Part shown: in pieces, positions 39,464 through 50,400 of the stretch
Layout: each line of letters begins with the position of its first letter
How positions within the stretch are numbered: position 1 is the first letter of the stretch
Source of the DNA: Salvelinus alpinus
Taxonomy: Eukaryota > Chordata > Actinopteri > Salmoniformes > Salmonidae
Direction: 5' to 3'
DNA: 64,000 bases
NCBI RefSeq assembly: GCF_045679555.1
Contig: NC_092115.1
Span: 37,301,728-37,365,727, forward strand
Notes under the pieces: model-generated
Database searches by the model: none
Told to the model about the DNA's origin: nothing
Seen by the model: the letters and a program-made list of their open reading frames with translations, nothing else
Translations under genes and position numbers: made by a program

Positions 39464-42400
39464 TGTCTACAGAGAGTGCTCACCTTCTTTTTGATGTAGG
39501 AGTTAGAGGCTCTGAGGAGGCGGTCGATCTCTGGGGCCAGGTCTCGACACATCTCAGCTGAGCCCATACAGCCCAGAGTACACAGAGCCAGAGACTGGAC
39601 ATACTGACTGCTGTGGGACAGGTCACTGCGATGGGGGTTTAAAGACAATTGCTCAATTGCTTTGTGCTCAGGTAGAGGTTACTAGACCACTAGTTTAATG
39701 TTTATGTATGGCAACATTGATGATTATGGAACTGTCTGAGAATGCTGTCCGACTGTCTCAGCGTTCCGTCCGTCCGTCCGACTGTCTCAGCGTTCCGTCC
39801 GTCCGTCCGTCTGTCTCAGCGTTCCGTCCGTCCGTCTGTCTCAGCGTTCCGCCCGTCCGTCTGACTGTCTCAGCGTTCCGTCCGTCCGACTGTCTCAGCG
39901 TTCCGTCCGTCTGTCTGACTGTCTCAGCGTTCCGTCCGTCTGTCTGACTGTCTCAGCGTTCCATCCGTCTGTCTCGTCCGAGCGTTCCGTCCGTCCGTCT
40001 GTCTCAGCGTTCCGCCCGTCCGTCTGACTGTCTCAGCGTTCCGTCCGTCCGTCCGACTGTTTCCGCGTTCCGTCCGTCTGTCCGACTGTTTCAGCGTTCC
40101 GTACGTCTGTCCGACTGTTTCAGCGTTCCGTCCGACTGTCTCAGCGTTCCGTCCGTCTGTCCGACTGTCTCAACGTTCCGTCCGTCTGTCTCAGCGTTCC
40201 GTCCGTCGGTCCGACTGTCTCAGCGTTTCGTCCGTCTGTCTCAGCGTTCCGTCCGTCCGTCTGACTGTCTCAGCGTTCCGTCCGTCGGACTGTCTCAGCG
40301 TTCCGTCCGTCCGTCTGACTGTCTCAGCATTCCGTCCGTCCGACTGTCTCAGCGTTCCGTCCGTCCGTCTGACTGTCTCAGCGTTCCGTCCGTCCGTCTG
40401 ACTGTCTCAGCGTTCCGTCCGTCCGTCTGACTGTCTCAGCGTTCCGTCCGTCCGTCTGACTGTCTCAGCGTTCCGTCCGTCCGTCCGACTGTCTCAGCGT
40501 TCCGTCCGTCCGTCTGACTGTCTCAGCGTTCCGTCCGTCCGTCTGACTGTCTCAGCGTTCCGTCCGTCCGTCTGACTGTCTCAGCGTTCCGTCCGTCCGT
40601 ATGACTGTCTCAGCGTTCCGTCCGTCCGTATGACTGTCTCAGCGTTCCGTCCGTCCGTCTGTCTCAGCGTTCCGTCCGTCTGTCTGTCTCAGCGTTCCGT
40701 CCGTCCGTCTGACTGTCTCAGCGTTCCGTCCGTCCGTCTGACTGTCTCAGCGTTCCGTCCGTCTGTCTGACTGTCTCAGCGTTCCGTCCGTCTGTCTGAC
40801 TGTCTCAGCGTTCCGTCCGTCTGTCTGACTGTCTCAGCGTTCCGTCCGTCTGTCTGACTGTCTCAGCGTTCCGTCCGTCCGTCTGTCTCAGCGTTCCGCC
40901 CGTCCGTCTGACTGTCTCAGCGTTCCGTCCGTCCGTCCGACTGTTTCCGCGTTCCGTCCGTCTGTCCGACTGTTTCAGCGTTCTGTACGTCTGTCCGACT
41001 GTTTCAGCGTTCCGTCCGACTGTCTCAGCGTTCCGTCCGTCTGTCTCAGCGTTCCGTCCGTCTGTCCGACTGTCTCAGCGTTCCGTCCGTCTGTCCGACT
41101 GTCTCAGCGTTCCGTCCGTCTGTCTCAGCGTTCCGTCCGTCGGTCCGACTGTCTCAGCGTTTCGTCCGTCTGTCTCAGCGTTCTGCCCGTCTGTCCGACT
41201 GTCTCAGCGTTCCGTGTCCGTCTGTCCGACTGTCTCAGCGTTTCCGTGTCCGTCTGTCTCAGCGTTCCGTCCGTCTGTCCGACTGTCTCAGCGCTCCGTC
41301 CGTCTGTCCGACTGTCTCAGCGTTCCGTCCGTCCGTCTGTCTCAGCGTTCCGTCCGTCCGTCTGTCTCAGCGTTCCGTCCGTCCGTCTGTCTCAGCGTTT
41401 CGTCCGTCTGTCTCAGCGTTCCGCCCGTCTGTCCGACTGTCTCAGCGTTCCGTGTCCGTCTGTCTCAGCGTTCCGTCCGTCTGTCTCAGCGTTCCGTCCG
41501 TCTGTCCGACTGTCTCAGCGTTCCGTCCGTCTGTCTCAGCGTTCCGTCCGTCCGTCTGACTGTCTCAGCGTTCCGTCCGTCCGTCTGACTGTCTCAGCGT
41601 TCCGTCCGTCCGTCTGACTGTCTCAGCGTTCCGTCCGTCCGTCTGACTGTCTCAGCGTTCCGTCCGTCCGTCTGACTGTCTCAGCGTTCCGTCCGTCCGT
41701 ATGACTGTCTCAGCGTTCCGTCCGTCCGTCTGTCTCAGCGTTCCGTCCGTCCGTCTGTCTCAGCGTTCCGCCCGTCCGTCTGACTGTCTCAGCGTTCCGC
41801 CCGTCCGTCTGACTGTCTCAGCGTTCCGCCCGTCCGTCTGACTGTCTCAGCGTTCCGTCCGTCCGTCTGACTGTCTCAGCGTTCCGTCCGTCCGTCTGAC
41901 TGTCTCAGCGTTCCGTCCGTCCGTCTGACTGTCTCAGCGTTCCGTCCGTCTGTCTGACTGTCTCAGCGTTCCGTCCGTCTGTCTGACTGTCTCAGCGTTC
42001 CGGCCGTCTGTCTGACTGACTCAGCGTTCCGTCCGTCTGTCTGACTGTCTCAGCGTTCCGTCCGTCTGTCTGACTGTCTCAGCGTTCCGTCCGTCTGTCT
42101 GACTGTCTCAGCGTTCCGTCCGTATGTCTAACTGTCTCAGCGTTCCGTCCGTCTGTCTGACTGTCTCAGCGTTCCGTCCGTCTGACGTTTTCAGAGTCAT
42201 GTCTCTCTGATTGTCTTAGTTTCGTCTGTCTGTCTTATACAAGTTTCAAGATTTGTTTTCACGTGCACAAGTAAAGTGAAATGCCTTTCTTGCTAGCTCT
42301 TTCCCAACAATGCAGCAATCACTTCAAATGTTCATACTTCCAATTTCATGGTCAAATTGCTGATAAAACTGTCCTTACTTCTTGATGGAGTTAGTGATGA

Positions 42401-42791
42401 GAAGGCTAGCATCCTGCTTCTCGTCTAGAAGCATCATGGCACCCAGGTACCCAACACGCTTCTCATTGTACCGAGGGCTGGCAATCAGACGCACACACTC
42501 CATCTGCGATCAGAGAGGGACTTGGGGAGTTGTTAGGATACAAATATAGCAAATATACCAACAGACATCTTAAGAGGCACTGTTCATTACCTGACCAAAG
42601 TGGGCGGGGTAACCCAGCATGTGCACATACAGCAGCTTTGCCAGATTGTGAGAGCGTGTCCCATTGTCAGCCTGTCTGAACTGCGCCCGGATTGCAGCAC
42701 ACTCCCTCTGGATCACACCACGCTCCTCTCCCTGTGTACGGGCTCCTCTGATCACCCTGATCATCTCCTGCAGACGCACAGACGGAGACAT
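32504..42791 (-). CDS. ap1g2: AP-1 complex subunit gamma-2 (gamma-2 adaptin)
   Basis: A large subunit of the AP-1 clathrin adaptor at the trans-Golgi network and endosomes. Its 21 coding exons sum to 2,373 nt in one open frame (790 aa; human AP1G2 is about 785): 42591-42791, 42379-42503, 39484-39625, 39121-39217, 38910-38986, 38623-38718, 37251-37331, 36758-36856, 36543-36598, 35707-35820, 35432-35572, 35067-35121, 34750-34872, 34524-34613, 34276-34403, 33984-34088, 33652-33796, 33361-33505, 32951-33105, 32676-32774, 32504-32602. Adaptin N repeats span about 1-577 ([52 protein letters not shown]). The hinge has two clathrin-box-like LLDLL motifs (629-633, 662-666). The gamma-ear spans about 674-790 ([14 protein letters not shown]). 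APSGD and [10 protein letters not shown] favour gamma-2 over gamma-1. It converges on nedd8. Confidence 0.95.
36905..37160. mobile_element. MITE in an ap1g2 intron
   Basis: The familiar salmonid element with the inverted pair GGTATATAACCAATATACCA and GGTATATTGGCCATATACC around AGGGCTGT...CAGCCCTTAG, flanked by ATAAGGCACCTC-type ends. It lies in the intron between the 36,758-36,856 and 37,251-37,331 exons. Confidence 0.75.
37361..38556 (+). mobile_element. Tc1-like transposon in an ap1g2 intron
   Basis: Near full length (1.2 kb) with inverted ends CACTACATATACGCAAAA and TTGGTCATGTAGTG. The plus-strand transposase relic spans about 37,490-38,500. It includes [51 protein letters not shown]-like text and [15 protein letters not shown], split by frame changes and stops. 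Inserted in the intron between the 37,251-37,331 and 38,623-38,718 exons, in antisense to ap1g2. Confidence 0.92.
39427..39462 (+). repeat. (GT)n microsatellite
   Basis: About 18 GT units, with one T interruption at the end, in an ap1g2 intron. Confidence 0.95.
39747..42186 (+). repeat. 2.4-kb minisatellite in an ap1g2 intron
   Basis: About 90 tandem units. The main unit is 29 bp (GTCCGTCCGTCTGACTGTCT + CAGCGTTCC), with 25- and 21-bp variants that drop GTCC and/or CTGA steps. It fills most of the 2.75-kb intron between the 42,379-42,503 and 39,484-39,625 exons. The plus strand is pyrimidine-rich, and the ap1g2 transcript strand carries GGACGGACGGAACGCTGAG. Long Ser/Val/Arg/Pro open frames across it result from unit lengths and are not genes. 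Rare variants (TTTCCGCG, CGTACGTC, GCGTTTCG) recur in the same order about 884 bp apart, showing higher-order duplication. Confidence 0.97.
42187..42378. repeat. Short LINE/SINE-tail-like piece next to the minisatellite
   Basis: Contains GTGAAATGCCTTTCTTGC and CCCAACAATGCAGCAATCA, words usual in salmonid non-LTR 3' tails. No ends are defined. Confidence 0.4.
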
Positions 42792-43336
42792 GGCTCCTGT
42801 GTGTATGTATTTGTGTGGGACAGAAAGAGGGAGGTTGCAGAATTAGAGATGTTCAACAGACATACAAAAAGACCCACAGATACTAATCTGAATAAGAAAA
42901 TGCATTGACTATCAGTGCATGTAGGACAACAAAGCAGGTGAAACAACTAATAAGTTATTCATGAGCACCTGTAAAAGCACTAGCATTTACTGTACAGTCA
43001 TTTGAATAGAGAGAGAATACTCCTGAAGTGCAGTGGCTGTTAATAAATTACAATGAAAAGTGAAACATGAAACAACCATGTACAACTATAAACCGTACAA
43101 CATACAGGCAGCCGTGACGTCAATATTATCTTGATACAATGTATCGAATTAATTCACCTAGCATTGCTAGCCACAACACATCGCAGCAATTGCCTAGAAA
43201 TTCAGTTCATTAGGCGATCTACTTTTACAACATGTTTAGGGTAAAGCCTACAAAAGCGATGTCAACTATGTATTTATTTAGCCAATTAATGCTCGATAAC
43301 CTCGGATTACATGGGAGCTCGATGCTAGTTCCTTAC

Positions 43337-43545
43337 CTTCGGAAAGTGAAAACGCCCCTAGAAAAATACCAAGCCGTTTCTGTGCTCAATTAACAGCGAT
43401 GTGTCAACATTAATTAAACTCTTCCCTCACAAATGAATGGGCAACTAAAACTACTCGGCGGCTATCTTGGATGGACGCCTACTGTACGGTCCCCTAAGCT
43501 TCATGTGAAAACCATAATGGCAGCATCACTTCCGCCATCTGATCT
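43337..43545 (-). promoter_or_regulatory. ap1g2: Non-coding first exon and promoter of ap1g2
   Basis: On the minus strand CCGAAG/GTAAGG (donor at 43,337) ends a probable 5' UTR exon, about 550 bp upstream of the coding start exon. Just upstream, 43,527-43,540 reads CACTTCCGCCATCT, an ETS core (CTTCCG) overlapping a YY1-type motif (complement of AGATGGCGG), a pairing common at TATA-less housekeeping promoters. The exact transcription start is not visible. Confidence 0.55.
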
Positions 43546-44905
43546 CTGACTAGGCTTGAACTCCGCCCCTTAGGAAAACTGTAGGCGATCTACGTGGAGG
43601 TCGGTGTCCTTGACAACAAGTGGAAGATGGATGAGGTGGGGGTGCAGTAACTGATGGTGCATGATCAGATAGAGAAGTGATCACCTGAATAATTACAATG
43701 AAGGTAATGGTCAGTCTCCTTTACAATTATTTTCATACATAATATGTGTGTGCCGTGTGTACATATAAGTGTGTGCGAGAGCAGTGAGAAGATGATTTTG
43801 TGATTTTTTAAAGTTTAAAAGTGTGCAAGCACGGACTTTTCCCGTCTGCTTCCCTGCCACTGTAGACATGTCAGAATATTCAATAAACACATTTATGTGG
43901 TGTTGGCCAAGAGCTCTATTACATCATGTTGTTTCAAAACAGTGGTGACACATCATATATCGGCCTGTCCTGACTGTTCTGCAGCCCTAGGCAAGACAGA
44001 ATAAATGCCTTCTATGATTGGTTCAGATTTGGACCGGACGGGACAAAAAAACAACATCAGTGGACGTGGAAATCCGGACAGGACCAAACAAAGACGTCGG
44101 CGTCGGTACATGTAGCCTGAAAAACAAGCTCTTGGTTGTATTAGTCCTGATTCCTGTGACTATTCAATTTGGCTTTTTAAGCTCTGCATATCAACTATTC
44201 AACTTTATTAGTAGTTATCCTGAACCTATTTGCAATGTGTACACAGTGGGAAATCAGAAGTATTTTCCTTTTTACCATGATCAGCTCATAAAAAATGGGC
44301 AGATATAAACTTGAACCCACTGATCATGACAATTTACCCCACAGGGTACAACTCCTGGACAGCAGTTGTGAGTAGCCTGATTGTCCATTCAATATTGTCT
44401 ATTTTACTTTGACCTGTCCTGTTTTTAGGATATGTTTGCTAACATGTCAGTACATTTTTTATTTGATTGGGCGCCATTTAAGTTAGGCTATTTGATTGGA
44501 AAAACATGCATGATGTAAAAAGTGTCATTACATTGTCATACATTTTATCTCCATTTATCTGTAGGCTACAAAAAGGCCACATACTCTTTCTACCATATGC
44601 TATATCCAGGGGTGAAAGTATAAGTAATTTCTTCCCGGTACGGAACCAAGCGCATGCACCAACATTTACATACACAATCCCTATTAATTCAATAGGATCC
44701 ATGTGGACCTAGTTGTACATCCATCCACTCGCAACATATGAGGTGAATGGGAAAAGATCTGTTACACAAAATGCCAAATTTGGCTGATGTTTCAGGCCAG
44801 AATTTATGCATCCACTGGCACGTTTCAGTGTCGGCCATTCATCTCTGCCTTGGCAAAATTTGACCGTTCTCGTAGAACCACATCGCATTTGAGAGTAGTC
44901 TGTAC
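43546..44905. other. Intergenic, no gene seen
   Basis: Contains dispersed-repeat-like text near 44,020-44,120 (GGACCGGACGGGACAAAAAA and GACGTCGGCGTCGGTACATG). No coding exon was recognised on either strand. Confidence 0.4.
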
Positions 44906-44985
44906 TATAAGGTCCACCGATTAATCGGAATGGCCGATTAATTAGGGCCGATTTCAAGTTTTCATAACAATCGGAAATTGGTATT

Positions 44986-45178
44986 TTTTTACACCTTTAT
45001 TTTACTAGGCAAGTCAGTTAAGAACACATTCTTATTTTCAATGACGGCCTAGGAACGGTGGGTTAACTGCCTTCTTCAGGGGCAGAAGGACAGATTTTTC
45101 CTTGTCAGCTCGGGGATTCGTTTTTGCAACCTTCCGGTTACTAGTCCAACGCTCTAACCACCTGCCTTACATTGCACT
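44986..45178 (-). mobile_element. tRNA-derived SINE nested in the hAT element
   Basis: On the minus strand the head reads GGCAGGTGGTTAGAGCGTTG (A-box-like) followed by GGTTGCAAAAACGAATCCCC (a decayed B box). The body includes CAGTTAACCCACCGTTCCTA, and the tail CTTGCCTAGTAAAATAAAGG. The structure is typical of the abundant salmonid tRNA SINE. Confidence 0.8.
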
Positions 45179-46079
45179 CCACGAGGAGCCTGCGTTGCAG
45201 GCTGACTACCTGTTACGCGAGGGCAGCAAGAAGCCAAGGTAAGTTGCTAGCTAGCATTAAACTTATAAAAAACAATCAATCTTCACATAATCACTAGTTA
45301 ACTACACATAGTTGATGATATTACTAGTTTATCTAGCATGTCCTGCGTTACATATAATCGATGCGGTGCCTGTTAATTTCTCATCGAATCACAGCCTACT
45401 TCGCCAAACGGGTGATGATTTAGGACTGTTGTTGCACCAAACCTAACCATAAACATCAATGCCTTTCTTTAAAATCAATACAAAAGTCTATATTTTTAAA
45501 CCTGTATATTTAGTTAATATTGCCTGCTAACATGAATTTCTTATAATTAGGGAAATTGTGTCACTTCTCTTGCGTTCAGTGCAAGCAGTCAGGGTATATG
45601 CAGCAGTTTGGGCCGCCTGGCTCGTTGCGAACTGTGTGAAGTCCATTTATTCCTAACAAAGACCGTAATTAATTTGCCAGAATTGTACATAATTATGACA
45701 TAACATTGAAGGTTGTACAATGTAACAGCAATATTTAGACTTAGGAATGCCACCCGTTAGATAAAATACGGAACGGTTCCGTATTTCACTGAAAGAATAA
45801 ACGTTTTGTTTTCGAAATTATAGTTTCCGGATTCGACCATATTAATGACCAAAGGCTCATATTTCTGTGTGTTATTATGTTATAATTAAGTCTATGATTT
45901 GGTATTTGAGAGAGCAGTCTGACTGAGCGATGGTAGGCAGCAGCAAGCTCGTAAGCATTCATTCAAACAGTACTTTTGTGCGTTTGTCAGCAGCTTTTCG
46001 TAATGCTGTAAGCATTGAGCTGTTTATGACTTCAAGCCTATCAACTCCCGAGATTAGGCTGGTGTAACCGATGTGAAAT

Positions 46080-46270
46080 GGTTAGCGGGGTGCGCGCTAA
46101 TAGCGTTTCAATCGGTGACTTCACTCGCTCTGAGACTTGGAGTAGTTGTTCCCCTTGCCCAGCAAGGGCCAGGGCTTTTGTGGAGCGATGGGTAACGATG
46201 CTTCGAGGGTGGCTGTTGTCGATGTGTTCCTGGTTCGAGCCCAGGTAGGGGCGAGAAGAGGGACGGAAGC
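46080..46270 (+). repeat. tRNA-like segment with an intact Pol III B box inside the hAT element
   Basis: GGTTAGCGGGGTGCGCGCTA recalls an A box, and 46,232-46,242 is GGTTCGAGCCC, a perfect B box. The spacing of about 150 bases is too long for a tRNA gene, so this looks like a SINE head or an old tRNA-derived piece carried by the transposon. Confidence 0.4.
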
Positions 46271-46788
46271 TATACTGTTACACTGGCAATACTAAAGTGC
46301 CGATAAGAACATCCAATAGTCAAAGGTATATGAAATACAAATGGTATAGAGAGAAATAGTCCTATAATTCCTATAATAACTACAACCTAAAACTTCTTAC
46401 CTGGAAATATTGAAGACTCATGTTAAAAGGAACCACCAGCTTTCATATGTTCTCATGTTCTGAGCAATGAACTTAAACGTTAGCTTTTTTACATGGCACA
46501 TATTGCACTTTTACTTTCTTCTCCAACACTTTGTTTTTGCATTATTTAAACCAAATTGAACGTTTCATTATTTATTTGAGGCTAAATTGATTTTATTGAT
46601 GTATTATATTAAGTTAAAATAAGTGTTCATTCAGTATTGTTGTAATTGTCATTATTACAAATAAATAAAGAATTTTTTTTTAATTTTCTTTTAAAAATCG
46701 GCCGATTAATTGGTATCGGCTTCTTTTGGTCCTCCAATAATCGGTATCGGTGTTGAAAAATCATAATCGGTCGACCTCTAGTCTGTAC

Positions 46789-47809
46789 CACTCATTTTCA
46801 AGTCCATTCGCTAATTCTTCATGACTCTGACATGCAGTAATGATAAAAAGTGATGTAATGGCCTGAAGTTCTTGACATTTTGCTTTAACTATTGTGAATG
46901 TTTTACCCTGGCTATATCTGCTACATGCTTTATGATAGATTATTTTTTGGACTCTCCAACATCACTCTGGAGAGGAGTGCTGGGAATGGACATGTCAAAT
47001 ATTTTGCTCCCCTGCCTTTGACCAAGTGAGCACTACTTATCACAGGGCGGCATCAGCGCTCACCTAAAAAGCCCATATGCCACAGGTTGAGAGAAATTGT
47101 AATTGTTTTGGGGCACAATTCAGTGAGGTTTTATGTGTTGTTGGAGGTGCATCTTGGTCAGTTTAGCTCAGAAAATGCTGCCCTCGTCAATCTGCCGCCA
47201 CAGGCGGGAACCTACTCCTGCCTAATGAACGGCCCGGCCCTGTGAATATCATATGGAAAGTTAAGAAATGTCCTCTGGAGCATACATGTGACCACATAAA
47301 TGGAGCAGAGGTAATTGTGTTTGTGGGAGGATTATAATGTGAACTAAACTACCAGGATGGGGTTTCCCAGCATCACAAGGAGCCAGTGTGACTGAGCATG
47401 TTCATTTTCACATCGAGAGGTAATATTGTTATGGAGCAAACTGCCTGTTTGTTGTTGCATTGCAAACTGGGTAACAAAAAATGTGAGTTTTAGTAGCAGT
47501 TCACAGTGAGGGGTTACTTCTATTATAAGTGACTGTGTGTTAGTGTGTTTCAGTGCAGGTTTGTATTGATATTGTAGAATACAAGAGGGTAATGAAACTT
47601 GAAAGTGTAAGGAAATAGCTAGAGCTCAGCACCACTGTAATACCAAAAATGCCAATCAATGCTAAATGTGTACAGCCAAACAAAAATACAGTATTAATCA
47701 TTATTACATTCAGTGCATGGGTCATGTTAGCTCTGGAAAACTAAGCAGTATTCTGCCTTCTCACTACAGTTCTCAGCCATTAAAGTCACACGCGACTGCC
47801 TTATGTGAA
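46789..47809. other. Intergenic, no gene seen
   Basis: Nothing coding was recognised. A dispersed-repeat fragment (CTGCCGCCACAGGCGGGAAC ... GGCCCGGCCCTG) sits near 47,195-47,245. Confidence 0.4.
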
Positions 47810-48262
47810 CTATAATTCCCGACGCTGAGTTTTAACGTCAAGAAAGGTCAATAATCATCTCTTGCGCTATAGCTTTCGAAACATATGGCATTATCTTTCA
47901 TCGGCGAGAAAGAATCCTTCAAATAAAAAAGATGCAGTTCTGCACAGATCCATACATCAATGGGTGCCTCCATCCAACGAAACGACACTTCTTCTACCCT
48001 TCCCGAGTTACGCTTACACACAGGTGTTCTGAGCATGCTGAATAGCTAATTAGCACAGGTCGACCTCTTGTCTTCCATTGTCCGCAAACAAGCGCTGTAA
48101 CATGGATATAGGGCCGTGTGGGAACCCTAACAATGTGTATCAATTTAACCATTTTTTGTATTGTTATTTTCGCTGATATGAAAGATAAAACATCCTTATG
48201 CTTCCAAAACCGTACCGCAAGTGATGCATATTAATGTTCAGACTGAGCGTCGGGGATCTTAA
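47810..48262. mobile_element. MITE with TCCCGACGCTGAG ends
   Basis: The left end TCCCGACGCTGAG (47,817) and right end CTGAGCGTCGGGGA (48,243) are inverted. Inner parts around ATCTTTCATCGGCG and CGCTGATATGAAAGAT also pair. No coding capacity. Confidence 0.55.
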
Positions 48263-48759
48263 CAAAACAACCCCCTACAGAAGACTCCTTCGTCCAATGA
48301 CTCGTACAGTATGTGTAATGTAATGGAACTGAGCGTCATGATCAAGGGCTAGTGGGTCATGCTAGTTCTTTTGCAAGAGTGAAAAATAACATCTTGAACA
48401 TCAATGCATAATGACAAGTTGTGGGAGAGAGAACTTTAAAGTGGCTTTATCATCACATAAAACGATGTGATCATTCAGGAGTTTTCCATACACCTGCCCT
48501 CTACAATACAGTATGTTGAAGAACAGACTCCAGAAAATATATTACACTCATGTATAACCATAACATAAGCCAATGAAAAGGGGTGATAAAAGAAATACAG
48601 TAAAACCAAAACATTTAGGGAATTACAATTTCTTTGGTGTCTTGTGGTAGACAATACATTTTAATACAACTCTTAAACATAATAACAACTTTGCCACAAC
48701 TAACAGATACCAAAATAAGACAATACAAAATTGACCCCCAAAAATAATCGATTCCACAG

Positions 48760-48944
48760 CAACGTTTCCCAAACTCAGTCCTCGAGACCCCAAGGGGTGC
48801 ATGTTTAGATTTTTGCCCTACACAGCTGATTCAAGTGATCAAAGATTGATGATAAGTTGATTATTTGAATCAGCTGTGTAGTGCTAGGGCAATAAACAAA
48901 ACGTGCTCCCCCTGGGTTCTCGAGGACTGAGTTAGGGAAACCTG
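48760..48944. mobile_element. Short hairpin MITE
   Basis: Ends AACGTTTCCCAAACTCAGTC and GACTGAGTTAGGGAAACCTG. The interior folds through TTTTGCCCTACACAGCTGAT and ATCAGCTGTGTAGTGCTAGG (partly as the complement). A familiar 180-bp salmonid MITE. Confidence 0.8.
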
Positions 48945-49059
48945 TCCTACGGGAAATGATCGTTACATCTGAATATCTAAAAAAATACATTTATCCGTCC
49001 AATATTGACATTGCACCTCAGATTCCTGGGAATGGGAGGTAGTATTGCACTGAGGCAAT

Positions 49060-50400
49060 AGTGTAAAGTCTTAAAGTGTATTCATGGATGCCAAGGGAAG
49101 CCAGGCTTCCTCCAAAAATTGACCAAAAAAATGGAATAAAATACTTCCAATAATATATCTTTCATCTCTCTGTGTTTCATAATTGTCCTTCAATTTGCAA
49201 GAGGCTGAATGTATCTCACCGGAGAAAGCATCTGAACGAACAAAACAGTGCCCCTCTGTTTCTGTATGTGTAGGCCATTTATCTGATGCCGTCTGGTCCA
49301 AAAGAGTATGACATTGTTGCTGCCCATAGCATTGAATGCAAAGGAAGCCAGCGAGCATTTGGCCTCCCTTGATAGAAAAAAAGTATAAAATAATTGAGTG
49401 AGCTCAACTTTGATTGGTCCTGGTGCACCAAAAAAAAAAAGTGTCAAGGGAAGCCAGTTTGGATTTGGCGTCACTCCTATCAAATCGCAATGAGAGCATA
49501 CGTCATTGACAGAAACAACTTGAATTGTTGCATCTCATTGTGTTGTTGTCCTCAAGGGACTAGCTAGCAAAAATTTGCCCTCTCCTAAATTAGCCATGGA
49601 TGAAGATTGGGATTTGGACTCCTGGTTTTACTTAATTCTCTGTACTGGCCAATGGTTATAATGGCAATTCTGATCCAACCATTAATTTGTACATTGTTGT
49701 GTCCCTGGCCTGAGAGGATGGAAGTTCAATATGTAGCTAGATGTAGAAGGTTAATGTTAACTAGCTAACATTGCCCATGAAAGGAAGTTAGGATACCTGG
49801 CTAAAATGCTTGCTCGCTAGTCTAAGACAACAACAAATACATGTGTACTGTATGACAGAGTGATAAACTGCTTCATCAACATGAAAGAGAGGAGGGTGGC
49901 ATTGGCGTTTCTCTACAAGTCGGGTGAGTCAGAAACATGGACAGTCACATCATATTTAGCTTACATAGATTGGACTAAATCGTTTTTGGTATCTTTTAGT
50001 TGTCACTGTATTAGATTAAGCATTGGTGATTTGATGATGTTGAAATGTTGACGTTGAAATGGTGCTGGAATAGTGGAGGCAGCTTCTGTTTTCTTTGGGA
50101 CTTGCGGTAACTCTCTGTGGTTCTAAATCAATAGTTGTTTAGTGGTACGAAAATGTCTTAAACATGAACTTGCTTGACCATGCTGTAGGTCATGTAACTG
50201 TTTGTTACATGCAAAATGCTTTGTGGACTTCACCAGTTTTGCGCTCCGGTTTTGTGACTAAATAAAAGGTGTGGTTGAATTTATTCTGCCACTGTCTTAT
50301 TGTCTCGGCCATAGCGCCTATATATCACGGTCGCAAGGCGTATGAACTAACAGGTTATAGAATAAACAACACAATTATCACAACACATAGGTTGTAATAT
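49060..50400. repeat. Dispersed salmonid repeat, non-coding
   Basis: A GGGAAGCCAGGCTTCCTCC end is followed by sequence I associate with an abundant dispersed element (AGTGGAGGCAGCTTCTGTTT ... GACTAAATAAAAGGTGTGG). No intact coding frame with a known domain is present, and exact borders are uncertain. Confidence 0.45.

Larger units (their letters stand above)
44906..46780. mobile_element. Non-autonomous hAT element with perfect 8-bp target duplication
   Basis: Flanked by GTCTGTAC at 44,898-44,905 and 46,781-46,788, an exact 8-bp target site duplication. Ends are TATAAGGTCCACCGATTA and the inverted TAGAGGTCGACCGATTA, with sub-terminal CGGCCGATTAAT words on both sides. The 1,875-bp interior shows no transposase frame but has nested elements (a SINE at 44,986-45,178 and a B-box-bearing segment near 46,080-46,270). 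The TSD length and end sequence support the hAT superfamily. Confidence 0.88.

Noticed and set aside
39708-42186. Long Ser/Val/Arg/Pro open frames across the minisatellite
   Set aside because: They arise because many consecutive units keep a multiple of three. They lie in an ap1g2 intron, have no start context or splice logic, and are present in more than one frame.
46080-46270. Possible tRNA gene with B box GGTTCGAGCCC
   Set aside because: No acceptor stem, no anticodon arm at the right spacing, and it lies within a transposon.
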